Origin: Chloroflexota bacterium
GTDB lineage: Bacteria > Chloroflexota > Anaerolineae > B4-G1
Length of the DNA: 59,789 nucleotides
Assembly: GCA_024232355.1 (NCBI GenBank)
Contig: JAAEPW010000705.1
Coordinates: forward strand, 1 to 59,789
Reading direction: 5' to 3'
Below the pieces are notes generated by a model that did no database searches, was not told the origin of the DNA, and saw only the letters and a list, made by a program, of their open reading frames with translations. Position numbers and translations under genes: made by a program. Below are positions 1 through 7,875 of the stretch, piece after piece; positions within the stretch are counted from its first letter, which is position 1; each line of letters opens with the position of its first letter.

Positions 1-4
1 AAAT

Positions 5-71
5 CTTGGAAAAAGTTGACGTTTTACCATTTTTGATCGTTTTTCTGACATCTGGACCAACTTTTCCAAGT
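5..71. repeat. Inverted repeat at left window edge
   Basis: The arms CTTGGAAAAAGTTG (5-18) and CAACTTTTCCAAG (59-71) are reverse complements apart from one extra A, enclosing about 40 bases. The pair looks like one of the short palindromic intergenic elements found all over this window. A terminator for a gene lying to the left is possible, but no U-tract follows the right arm. Confidence 0.5.
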
Positions 72-174
72 TGCTGGCAGGTATACGGTTTGGCGTCCCC
101 AGGGACGGATTGGCTCTCCTAGCGACTTTTGCGGTATTGCCTTTTATCACAATGAACTGAAAAAGGAGAACAAA

Positions 175-903
175 ATGTCACAATCAAAACAAATTCAAAC
201 TACCGACGCTGGCTGGAAAGGCATATGCAAGATCGGGGGAGTCGCTGCCCTGGCGCAATTAGCGTGTCTCTTGGGCATGTTTATCATCATCCCCATCTTT
301 GGGGGGAAACCAAACACCGCCGAAGAATATTTCACAATGTTACAAGACAACAGGCTCGTGGGGCTTTTACGGCTCGATTTACTCACCGTCATCCTGTTGT
401 TCTTTTTCGCCGTCATGTTTTTTGGCATCTATGCCGCTCTCCGGCAGAAAAGCGGGGCCTATGCGGCTTTTGCCACGGTCCTCGTTTTCGTAGGGGTGAC
501 GCTCTGCCTCGCAACGGATTCGAGCTTTTCTATGCTGCACCTCAGCGATCAGTACGCGGCCGCGACCACAGACGTACAGCGATCTCAACTCTTGGCAGCA
601 GGCGAGGCCATGATCGCCTCAGAAATGTGGCACAGTACAGCCGGTTATGTGGCGGGCATTCTCTTGCAAGGCACCGGCGTGTTTATCTCGATAATTATGC
701 TGCAGAGTAAAATGTTCAGCAAAGGGGCCGTTTACGCGGGAATCCTGGCCAACGGGTTCGATTTGATCCAACACATAATCCACCCCTTTGCGCCATCCAT
801 ATCCGCCACTATCCTGATGATAGCTGGCCCGTTTTACTTGATATGGTACCCCTTACTTGGCCGTGACCTTTTCAGGCTAGGAAAGAGCGTAAAGCAGCGT
901 TGA
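175..903 (+). CDS. DUF4386-like integral membrane protein
   Basis: A 242-residue protein with about six hydrophobic segments (around residues 20-42, 65-88, 96-115, 155-175, 183-200 and 208-228) and short basic ends. Size and topology fit the DUF4386 family of bacterial membrane proteins, whose function is unknown; the family call rests on overall pattern, not on a catalytic motif. The ATG is preceded by a strong AAAAGGAG site seven bases upstream. It stands alone, with palindromic repeats on both sides, and convergent to the kinase-like gene on the minus strand. Confidence 0.7.
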   Translation: MSQSKQIQTTDAGWKGICKIGGVAALAQLACLLGMFIIIPIFGGKPNTAEEYFTMLQDNRLVGLLRLDLLTVILLFFFAVMFFGIYAALRQKSGAYAAFATVLVFVGVTLCLATDSSFSMLHLSDQYAAATTDVQRSQLLAAGEAMIASEMWHSTAGYVAGILLQGTGVFISIIMLQSKMFSKGAVYAGILANGFDLIQHIIHPFAPSISATILMIAGPFYLIWYPLLGRDLFRLGKSVKQR

Positions 904-911
904 AAAATGGG

Positions 912-990
912 TTGCTACTCTGCCTACCCTTGCAAAGGTTGCGAATTACACTGAAAAGCACCGCCGAACCTTTGCAAGGGTTCCTTAGCA
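912..990. repeat. Palindromic repeat, CTACCCTTGCAAAGGTT family (copy 1)
   Basis: CTGCCTACCCTTGCAAAGG at the left is mirrored by CCTTTGCAAGGGTTCC... at the right, enclosing the core GCGAATTACACTGAAAAGC. The same terminal and core motifs recur in reverse orientation at 59363-59480 with a longer interior, so this is a dispersed element rather than only a local hairpin. It lies directly behind the DUF4386-like gene and could also act as its terminator. Confidence 0.7.
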
Positions 991-1039
991 GAACAACTTG
1001 ACAATGTCACATTTCATGAGGATGCTCATTTTCCTTAAA

Positions 1040-1105
1040 GGGGATCGTCTGATCCCCGTTTCGGGTACTGATTCTGCCACACAGAGTTAGGATCTGACGA
1101 TCCCC
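1040..1105. repeat. GGGGATCGTC...GACGATCCCC inverted repeat
   Basis: GGGGATCGTC (1040-1049) pairs with GACGATCCCC (1096-1105); the left arm is itself followed by TGATCCCC, giving a second, local hairpin. The same GGGATCGTCAGATCCC / GGGGATCTGACGATCCCC motif pair occurs inside the element at 22307-22501. It abuts the stop codon of the minus-strand kinase-like gene and may serve as its 3' hairpin. Confidence 0.55.
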
Positions 1106-2445
1106 TAGTACTCGTAGCAACTGCCGCCAATAAACTCGCGCAACAGCGAATCGGGCGGGATGGGAGAATCATCCTTCACCGGGGTAATTGATCTCAGCAG
1201 GCGATGAACGCGGTTCGCCCGCATCGAGGCATCTTTGCGCAGCGGGTCCCCTCTGTATTCCCGTCTCCATTTCTTAAAACCATCGAGCAGCCTGGCCCGC
1301 ATAATGGGGAGTTCATACGGCAAACCGCTGTTGACGATGTAATCAACCTTGTTGACGTATGGAACAATGTGTTGCATTTCGCTGCTGCGGACATAGTGCC
1401 AGTGCTCCAACGTCTGCTGTGGGGCGTACGCGCGGTGGGTGGCGTCCCGCTCCATACGGCGCATCAATCGCAGATCTGTCCAACGAATATACTTGCCGTT
1501 CTCCCCCTTCATCTGAAGCAGCGGCTCGATGTATAATTTGAACTTGCGCTCGTCGTCAACCCCCCGAGTCATTGGCGCATAAAGGCCGTGCAGGCTGTCG
1601 ATGAGGATGATGTCGTTCGGCCCGATCTGCATCGGGGTTTGATCGTTGTGTCGCTTGCCCTCCTTAAAGTCATAGTATGGAGTCAGAACCTCTTCCCCAG
1701 CGATCAAACGCACCAAGTGCTCGTTGATGAGTTCCAGGTCGAGGGCTTGCGGGGTCTCGAAATCGTAATCGCCAAACTCGTCCTTGGGATGCAGTTCCAG
1801 ATCGAAAAAGTAATTGTCAACCGTGAGCGGAACCAGACTGAGGCCCATCTTGGTCAGCAAGTGGCTGAGCTTGGTGGTCGTGGTTGTTTTGCCGGAGGAA
1901 GATGGCCCGGCAACGGTGACGATCTTGACACTGTCGCGGCGCTCCCGGATGATCTCGGAGGCCGTGGTGATGTCCTCGTTGTAGGCTCGGTCGGTTTCGC
2001 GCACGATCTGGGGAAACTCGCCCCGGGCAATGCGCGCGTTCAACCGTTCGACGGTATGCACGTCGTGCTCTACGGCCCAATCGAGCACGCCCCAGATTTT
2101 ACGCCAGGGGATATTCCCATAAGAACGAGTCGAGTACTCGGCCCGTTTGTGCCGCTGGCGTGCCCGCTCTTCTCGATAGAGAATGTACGCCTTGGACGTC
2201 TGCGCGTGACCGTTCTCGATCAGTGCTTTTTCGACGGCATCCTGAATCTCTTCGATGGTGGGAGTATGGCCGGGCGGCATACTCTCTTCCAACATGTCCA
2301 CGATCTGGTCGGACAACTCTTCTGCGATAGAACGATCGCGCCCACCCACGGCTACCGCTGCCCGGTAAATGGCGTTGGTGATGCGTCTTTGGTTAAAGGG
2401 CACCACTGCCCCGGTACGTTTGACCACGTGCGTAATCCTTGTCAT
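1105..2445 (-). CDS. ATP-cone + uridine kinase/phosphoribulokinase-like protein
   Basis: This 446-residue protein joins an N-terminal ATP-cone (residues 1-95, beginning TRITHVVKRTGAVVPF, as in NrdR and ribonucleotide reductases) to a P-loop kinase domain with Walker A GPSSSGKTT at 180-188 and the DYDFETPQALD region typical of uridine kinase/PRK proteins. The likely reaction is phosphorylation of a nucleoside or sugar, with the ATP-cone sensing ATP/dATP; the substrate cannot be read from sequence. I chose the ATG at 2445 because AAGGGGG lies just upstream; a longer frame to 2514 would start inside a mobile element. Monocistronic. Confidence 0.8.
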   Translation of the reverse strand: MTRITHVVKRTGAVVPFNQRRITNAIYRAAVAVGGRDRSIAEELSDQIVDMLEESMPPGHTPTIEEIQDAVEKALIENGHAQTSKAYILYREERARQRHKRAEYSTRSYGNIPWRKIWGVLDWAVEHDVHTVERLNARIARGEFPQIVRETDRAYNEDITTASEIIRERRDSVKIVTVAGPSSSGKTTTTTKLSHLLTKMGLSLVPLTVDNYFFDLELHPKDEFGDYDFETPQALDLELINEHLVRLIAGEEVLTPYYDFKEGKRHNDQTPMQIGPNDIILIDSLHGLYAPMTRGVDDERKFKLYIEPLLQMKGENGKYIRWTDLRLMRRMERDATHRAYAPQQTLEHWHYVRSSEMQHIVPYVNKVDYIVNSGLPYELPIMRARLLDGFKKWRREYRGDPLRKDASMRANRVHRLLRSITPVKDDSPIPPDSLLREFIGGSCYEY

Positions 2446-2499
2446 ACTGTTCCCCCTTTCTATTTTATGTCGTGTTCGTTCCACTATTTTATCACATTT

Positions 2500-2655
2500 T
2501 TTGCTACCGGACACTTTTCACATACGAGCGGGATATGTTAATTTTTTACCACGAATTGCATGAATTTTCACAAATTTTTCCCCCACATTCGGTGCAACCT
2601 ACGGTTGCCTTAATTCGTGCAATTCGTGGCTAAAGAAACAAGTGTCCGGTAGTGA
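2500..2655. mobile_element. MITE-like element, CTACCGGACACTT termini (copy 1)
   Basis: A 156-bp non-coding element. Its ends read TTGCTACCGGACACTT and the complement of TCACTACCGGACACTT, and a second inner palindrome is built from CCACGAATT / AATTCGTGG motifs. The 9-bp word ATCACATTT flanks it on both sides (2491-2499 and 2656-2664), as expected of a target-site duplication. It has no coding capacity, so a transposase elsewhere would have to move it. A second copy lies at 22801-22941 and a decayed relative at 27361-27470. Confidence 0.8.
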
Positions 2656-2717
2656 ATCACATTTGGGAATGATACGTCAAGGCGAATGCATAACGACGTA
2701 ACGGTACCAAAGTACTA

Positions 2718-2781
2718 TTGACATACCCACTCATTTGTTGTAAAATGCGCTCAGTAAATGAGCAATCACTCATAAAATGAG
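2718..2781 (+). promoter_or_regulatory. Promoter and operator of the TetR/ABC export operon
   Basis: TTGACA (2718-2723) and TAAAAT (2741-2746) are separated by exactly 17 bases, a near-perfect housekeeping promoter. Overlapping CTCAT-type palindromes cover the start region: CTCAGTAAATGAG (2750-2762) and CTCATAAAATGAG (2769-2781), plus a further CTCATTT half-site inside the spacer. Placement over the start site suggests autorepression by the TetR protein encoded 29 bases downstream. The box boundaries are read by eye. Confidence 0.75.
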
Positions 2782-2809
2782 GTTTTATTCTAGCACACCA
2801 GGAAAAAAT

Positions 2810-3448
2810 ATGACCGAACAGACAAAAAATCAGAACCAATCGCAAGGCCGCCGCCAGCGACGCATCGAGCGGCGACAACAACGGATCCTGGAAGCCGCCG
2901 CGCGGGTTTTTGCCAGAAAGACCTATACCAAGACCACGACGAAAGAGATCGCCGAAGAAGCGGATATGGCCGAGGGCACCCTGTACAATTATTTCGGCAG
3001 CAAGCGCGACATTTTGTTGGCCATTGCCAACGAGTCGGAAATGCTGATGGAAACCGTCCTGTTGGAAGGGGAGGGCCTGCAAGATCGTGAAGCTGTGGTG
3101 CGGTTGTTCGAGCGGGGCCTCGAAATATTCGAGACCCAATTACCTTTCATCCGCACGCTGTTCATCGAGTCCTGGGTAGACGACGACATATTGCAAGATT
3201 TCGCCATCGTCAAGTTGACGCGGCTTCACCAGCGGCTGGTGGCGTACATTGCCGAGCATATCGACACCGGGGCTCTGCGCTCTGTTGACCCATCATTGTG
3301 CGCGCGTATGGCGCTGGGCATGTTTGGTTCACTGGTCTTGCCTGCTCTGCGCGGGTTGGAACCGCCCCCGGCACCGGCGGAGCGTCGGGCTCTGGCCGAG
3401 GCGGTGGTAGACATACTCTTGTTCGGCATCAGCATTCAGAACACTTGA
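2810..3448 (+). CDS. TetR/AcrR family repressor (CecR-like)
   Basis: A 212-residue regulator with a basic N-terminus, a TetR helix-turn-helix (residues about 21-65: ILEAAARVFARKTYTKTTT then EGTLYNYFGSKRDIL) and an all-helical ligand-binding C-terminal domain. It is likely the local repressor of the export operon that starts 75 bases downstream. The ATG at 2810 has AGGAAA just before it; an in-frame ATG at 2777 lies within the operator and is unlikely. E. coli has the same arrangement (CecR with YbhGFSR), which responds to certain antibiotics; the ligand here is unknown. Confidence 0.88.
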   Translation: MTEQTKNQNQSQGRRQRRIERRQQRILEAAARVFARKTYTKTTTKEIAEEADMAEGTLYNYFGSKRDILLAIANESEMLMETVLLEGEGLQDREAVVRLFERGLEIFETQLPFIRTLFIESWVDDDILQDFAIVKLTRLHQRLVAYIAEHIDTGALRSVDPSLCARMALGMFGSLVLPALRGLEPPPAPAERRALAEAVVDILLFGISIQNT

Positions 3449-3523
3449 ATCTGTTAAAGACATTTGGGCCTCCTGCAAGGTTAGTAACTCGCGGGAGGTT
3501 TTGCAACTAGGAGACGTAACCGT

Positions 3524-4651
3524 ATGCTGCGACGAATTTGGGCCGTCATTCAAAAAGAGATCATTCAGACCGTACGAGACCGGAGCACATTGGGGATGTT
3601 GCTCATCATGCCGATGTTGCAATTGTTCCTGTTTGGGTTTGCCATCGACATGAACGTAGATCACATCCCCTTGGCCATCGCCGATCAAAGCTTTGACGCA
3701 GCCAGCCAGGCCTACGTGGACGCGATGGTGACTTCGGGCTACTTTGACGTGAGCGAGTACGTGTTCAGCCAGGCTGATGTCGTGCAGGCGATTGACGAGG
3801 GGCGCGTCCAAGGTGGGATCGTGATTCCGCCGGATTTTGGCACCAATGTAGAGCTTGGCCAGGCCCAGGTATTGTTTCTGGTGGATGGCTCGGACCTCAT
3901 CACAACCCAGACGGCTTACAATATGGCGTCGGTGATCGCTCAAGCGCACGCTGCCGACGTAATGATGGAAAAGGTGGTGCGTTCGGGCCTGGCGGTGGAT
4001 GGCGGTCTGCCGCTGGACGCGCGCACCCGCGTGCTCTACAACCCAGACATGTCGCAGCTCTGGTTTGTGATCCCCAATATCGTGGCGATGGTGATGCAGA
4101 CACAAACTATGGCAATGACGGCCGCCGCCGTGGTCCGCGAGCGCGAGGCGGGCACCATCGAACAAATCCTGGTCACACCCATTCGGTCTGCTGAATTGAT
4201 GATCGGGAAAATCATACCCAATATCTTTATCGCTGTCACCAACGTGCTGACGATCGTCGCCTTGGGCGTCTTTGCATTCGATGTGCCATTCTTGGGCAGT
4301 TTTGGTCTCTTTATGGGACTGTCCATGATTTACGTCTTTTCGGGATTGGGCTTGGGTTTGTTGATCTCGACCATCGCCAAAAACTCGAAACAATCCCTGC
4401 AAATCATAATGATGCTGATGTTCATCGGAATTGTATTGGGTGGCTTTATCTTTCCCCGATTCACCATGCCGCCTGTCCTCAGATTGTTGGGGAATCTGTT
4501 CCCGTTGAGCTATTTCATCCCCATTTCGCGGGGCATCATCACCAAAGGCGTCGATATTACGGCGTTGTGGACACAGGCAATCGGCATGTTGATCTATAGT
4601 GTCGTTATAATGGCTGTTGCCGCGCGCTCGTTCAGACAGAGATTGGACTAG
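3524..4651 (+). CDS. ABC-2 type exporter permease, YbhS/YbhR-like (first)
   Basis: A 375-residue membrane protein of the ABC-2 type. It has an N-terminal transmembrane helix (about 22-42), a large extracytoplasmic domain (45-170) and five C-terminal membrane helices. The conserved VVREREAGTIEQILVTPI motif (about residues 204-221) marks the coupling region of the YhhJ/YbhS group. It probably forms a heterodimeric pore with the next gene. Start: ATG with CTAGGAG upstream. Operon position: behind tetR, 28 bases ahead of the second permease, all on one strand with matched spacing. Confidence 0.9.
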   Translation: MLRRIWAVIQKEIIQTVRDRSTLGMLLIMPMLQLFLFGFAIDMNVDHIPLAIADQSFDAASQAYVDAMVTSGYFDVSEYVFSQADVVQAIDEGRVQGGIVIPPDFGTNVELGQAQVLFLVDGSDLITTQTAYNMASVIAQAHAADVMMEKVVRSGLAVDGGLPLDARTRVLYNPDMSQLWFVIPNIVAMVMQTQTMAMTAAAVVREREAGTIEQILVTPIRSAELMIGKIIPNIFIAVTNVLTIVALGVFAFDVPFLGSFGLFMGLSMIYVFSGLGLGLLISTIAKNSKQSLQIIMMLMFIGIVLGGFIFPRFTMPPVLRLLGNLFPLSYFIPISRGIITKGVDITALWTQAIGMLIYSVVIMAVAARSFRQRLD

Positions 4652-4679
4652 AGAAATTTAGAGATTGGAAGATTTTAAC

Positions 4680-5816
4680 ATGTTGAAACGAATAAAACGC
4701 CTGACGGCAATGATCCAAAAAGAAACTATCCAAATGATTCGGGATTGGCCCACGCTGCTGATGATCCTGACCATGCCGGTGATTGAATTATTTCTCTTTG
4801 CCTATGTGGGAAACATGACGCTAAATCATCTCCCCACCGTCGTAGCCGACATGAGCAAGGATAGCCGCAGCCGGGCCTTTATCGATGCGTTGGAGGTTTC
4901 GGAATCTTTCGACATTGTGCTGCGCAGGGAGAGCGAAGCCGAGGTCATTCGGGCCCTAGATGAGGGGCTGGTCGGAGTGGGCGTGGTCATTCCGCCAGAT
5001 TTTGCGACCCGAATCGAGCGCGGCGATGCGCAAGCATTGATGATCATAGATGGGTCCGACTCGTTCATCGTTCAATCCGGGTACAGCGCGGCGTCTGCCA
5101 TTGCGCAGGCCCACGCGATGGAACTGATCGTAGAAACGACGGAACGGATGGGCATGACGGGGATCACAAATCTTCCCATCTATACGTCTACGCGCATCCT
5201 GTACAATCCCAATATGAACGACATGATCTTTTTGATTCCCGGATTGGCAGCCATGCTGCTGCAATTGATCGCCGTCAATGCGACGGTGATGTCGGTGGTG
5301 CGCGAGCGCGAACTGGGGACCATAGAGCAAATTTTGGTCACCCCGATGCGCCCAATAGAACTGATCTTGGGGAAGATGGCCCCCGCCATCATACTCATCG
5401 CGCTCGACCTGTTGATCATCATTCTGCTGGGCGTGTACTGGTTCAAGGTACCCTTCCAGGGATCGGTGTGGCTGTTCTGTTGGCTTTCTCTAGTGTTTAT
5501 GGTTTCCGGCCTGGGCCTGGGGCTAATGCTGTCGACGATAGCGAAAAATCAAAAGCAGGTACAACAATTGACGGCCTTGATCATGATGCTGACCACCATG
5601 TTGACCGGCCTCATCTACCCGCGCTCGACGATGCCGGACGCGATCAAGGTCATCGGCAATCTCATTCCGGCGACCTATTTCATCCGCATCGCCAGGGGCA
5701 TTATCACCAAGGGCGTGGGCCTCAGTTTTATGTGGAGTGACGTCGTCACCCTGGTGATCTATGGCGTAGCCGTCATGATCATCTCGGCACTGACGTTCAA
5801 AAAACGATTGGACTAG
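4680..5816 (+). CDS. ABC-2 type exporter permease, YbhS/YbhR-like (second)
   Basis: A 378-residue paralogue of the preceding permease with the same architecture: N-terminal helix, extracytoplasmic domain, motif VVRERELGTIEQILVTPM near residue 205, and a C-terminal bundle of five helices ending in LTFKKRLD. The ATG at 4680 follows GGAAGA; an upstream in-frame TTG at 4665 has no good site. The two permeases differ throughout, so they are an old duplication and presumably form an obligate heterodimer, as YbhR and YbhS do. Confidence 0.9.
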   Translation: MLKRIKRLTAMIQKETIQMIRDWPTLLMILTMPVIELFLFAYVGNMTLNHLPTVVADMSKDSRSRAFIDALEVSESFDIVLRRESEAEVIRALDEGLVGVGVVIPPDFATRIERGDAQALMIIDGSDSFIVQSGYSAASAIAQAHAMELIVETTERMGMTGITNLPIYTSTRILYNPNMNDMIFLIPGLAAMLLQLIAVNATVMSVVRERELGTIEQILVTPMRPIELILGKMAPAIILIALDLLIIILLGVYWFKVPFQGSVWLFCWLSLVFMVSGLGLGLMLSTIAKNQKQVQQLTALIMMLTTMLTGLIYPRSTMPDAIKVIGNLIPATYFIRIARGIITKGVGLSFMWSDVVTLVIYGVAVMIISALTFKKRLD

Positions 5817-5880
5817 GCGTTGTTCAGAAACAACGTAGGCGCAGTTCAGAAACAACGTCGTGCTTTTATTCGAGGCAAAA

Positions 5881-6831
5881 ATGAATAACAATATAACCAT
5901 TCAGGCTCAAGACCTGGCCAAACAATTTGAAACGAAAACAGGCACCATCCACGCCGTCGATGGCGTAACGCTCCAGGTACGCAGGGGCGAGACCTATGGC
6001 TTGATCGGGCCAGATGGTGCGGGCAAGACGACGATGACGCGCGTCATCCTGGGACTGCTCACGCGCACCGCCGGAAAAAGCAGCATCTTGGGCTATGATT
6101 CTATGCGCGATATCTATGAAATTCGCGAGCGCGTGGGGTACATTGCCCAACAGTTTGCCCTCGCCCCCGATATGACGGTGATAGAGAATATGCGCTTTTT
6201 TGCCAATGTCCAGGGAGTCAGCCGCAAAGAGCAACGTCACCGCATCCCTGAACTGCTCGAATTTGCCGGGTTGAGCAAATTTACCAAGCGTCTGGCGGGC
6301 AAGCTCTCGGGGGGAATGAAGAAAAAGCTGGCCCTGGCGTGCAGCCTGATCCACGAACCCGAGGTAGTGATGTTGGACGAGCCAACCCTGGGCGTAGACC
6401 CGGTCAGTCGCCGCGAATTTTGGAACCTGCTGGGCAACCTGCGCACCGAAAAGGGATTGTCCATCTTTGTCTGCACCCCCTATATGGACGAGGCAGAGCG
6501 CTGTAATTACGTGGGCTTGATGTACGAGGGCAAACTGATCGCCCAAGACCGTCCACAAGAGATCAAAAAGATGGTGCCAGGTCGCTTGATCGAGTTCGTC
6601 CCCTCGAATTTTGTGCCTGCATGGCAGATGGTCGAAGGGATGGCGGGCGTGTTGGAAGTACAAACCTATGGGGCAATGCTCCACATATTTGTGGATGACG
6701 TCGCCAGGCGCCAGGCAGAGATCGAAACCGCATTGGCCGCCGAGGGAATCACCTGTGCGGGGATGCGCGAAATCGAGCCTCGTATGGAAGAAGCATTCAT
6801 CAGTTCAATACGGAGACAAAAAGCGCAATGA
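5881..6831 (+). CDS. ABC transporter ATPase, probable degenerate half
   Basis: A 316-residue ABC ATPase. Walker A is GPDGAGKTT (about residues 41-49, Asp in the usual Asn place), the signature is LSGGMKKKLALA and Walker B is VVMLDEPTLGVDP, with Glu present. The switch region reads CTPYMDEAE: Pro stands where most relatives carry the switch His. This suggests a weak or structural site. In E. coli YbhF the two ATPase halves are fused; here they are separate genes. The ATG at 5881 (GAGGC upstream) is preferred over a GTG at 5860. The stop overlaps the next start (ATGA). Confidence 0.9.
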   Translation: MNNNITIQAQDLAKQFETKTGTIHAVDGVTLQVRRGETYGLIGPDGAGKTTMTRVILGLLTRTAGKSSILGYDSMRDIYEIRERVGYIAQQFALAPDMTVIENMRFFANVQGVSRKEQRHRIPELLEFAGLSKFTKRLAGKLSGGMKKKLALACSLIHEPEVVMLDEPTLGVDPVSRREFWNLLGNLRTEKGLSIFVCTPYMDEAERCNYVGLMYEGKLIAQDRPQEIKKMVPGRLIEFVPSNFVPAWQMVEGMAGVLEVQTYGAMLHIFVDDVARRQAEIETALAAEGITCAGMREIEPRMEEAFISSIRRQKAQ

Positions 6832-7814
6832 AGTGGTATAAAAAAGCCAAGGGGCCAGAGATAAACGGCAATTCAGAAACCATCATCGTCAAGGATTTGA
6901 CCAAACGGTTTGGCAAATTTACGGCTGTGGATCACATCAGTTTTACCGTAAAGGCGGGAGAGGTCTATGGTTGGCTGGGGCCTAACGGCGCAGGCAAGAC
7001 GACGACCATCCGCATGTTGCTGGGCCTGCTCAAGATCACCGAGGGGAGCGCGCGGGTATTGGGTTATGATCCCAGCACCGAGGCCAAGATGATGCAGGCC
7101 CACGTCGGGTACATGTCGCAGCTCTTTACCTTGTACAACGAACTGACCGCCCGCGAAAATATTCGCTTTTATGGCCAGGCGTATGGACTTTCACGGGACG
7201 AACTGCAGCAACGCCAAGCCGAGATCATCGAGATGGCCGGGTTGCAAGGGCGCGAAAATGAACTCACCGCCAACCTCTCTGGCGGCTGGAAGCAGCGGCT
7301 GGCCCTGGGTTGTGCCATCGTGCATCGCCCCCAGGTCGTTTTTCTCGACGAGCCGACCGCGGGCGTGGATCCCATCAGCAGGCGCGAGTTCTGGGGCCTC
7401 ATCTATGCAATGGCCAATAAGGGAGTGACCGTCTTGGTCACCACCCACTATATGGACGAGGCCGAGCTGTGCCAGCGAGTCGGTTTCATCAGTGAGGGCA
7501 AACTGGTAGCCCTGGATACCCCCGACCAACTCAAAAAAACACAGATGCGGGGACAGGTTCTGGAAATCAACACGTCGGACACCGACAAGGCAATGCGGGT
7601 GTTGAATGACGCCTGGAAAAAGGATCGCGTACTCTTTGACGAAATTGCCCTCTACGGCACGCAGATCCATGCCGTTGTCCCCGATGCTGAATCGTTCAAG
7701 TATCCGCTGATGACATTGTTGCAAAGTGAAGGGGTTGGGGTCAGGGGAATCGAGTGGATCACGCCGACGCTGGAGGATGTATTTATTTCATCGGTCAAGC
7801 CGAGGGAAGAATGA
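6828..7814 (+). CDS. ABC transporter ATPase, probable active half
   Basis: A 328-residue ABC ATPase with all canonical motifs: Walker A GPNGAGKTTT (about residues 51-60), signature LSGGWKQRLALG, Walker B VVFLDEPTAGVDP and the intact switch His in TTHYMDEAE. It overlaps the preceding ATPase gene by four bases, indicating translational coupling and 1:1 synthesis. Together the pair corresponds to the two halves of the fused YbhF ATPase. The C-terminal 90 residues form the extra domain usual for drug-export ATPases of the CcmA/YbhF type. Confidence 0.92.
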   Translation: MKWYKKAKGPEINGNSETIIVKDLTKRFGKFTAVDHISFTVKAGEVYGWLGPNGAGKTTTIRMLLGLLKITEGSARVLGYDPSTEAKMMQAHVGYMSQLFTLYNELTARENIRFYGQAYGLSRDELQQRQAEIIEMAGLQGRENELTANLSGGWKQRLALGCAIVHRPQVVFLDEPTAGVDPISRREFWGLIYAMANKGVTVLVTTHYMDEAELCQRVGFISEGKLVALDTPDQLKKTQMRGQVLEINTSDTDKAMRVLNDAWKKDRVLFDEIALYGTQIHAVVPDAESFKYPLMTLLQSEGVGVRGIEWITPTLEDVFISSVKPREE

Positions 7815-7816
7815 AA

Positions 7817-7844
7817 CGTGTTGCGTGCTCCAACGCGCAACACG
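7817..7844 (+). repeat. Intra-operon hairpin
   Basis: CGTGTTGCG (7817-7825) pairs with CGCAACACG (7836-7844) across ten bases, right after the ATPase stop codon and 32 bases before the first HlyD gene. No U-run follows, so it is more likely an mRNA-stabilising or processing hairpin than a terminator. It may separate expression of the membrane core from that of the adaptors. Confidence 0.55.
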
Positions 7845-7875
7845 AAATGCGGAACACTTAACTTTGGAGGTATGT

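Noticed and set aside
1588..2541. 317-codon open frame on the plus strand
   Set aside because: It lies antisense to the ATP-cone/kinase gene, whose motifs are unmistakable; the frame has no recognisable domain and is a by-product of GC-rich codon use.
3329..4402. 357-codon open frame on the minus strand
   Set aside because: Antisense to the first ABC-2 permease; the composition is His/Gln/Asp-rich, as is typical of shadow frames.
5821..5860. Repeated GTTCAGAAACAACGT words between permease and ATPase genes
   Set aside because: Two copies of a 15-base word occur 20 bases apart (5821-5855), but the gap is only 64 bases inside an operon and no further copy was noticed; it is too slight to call an operator.
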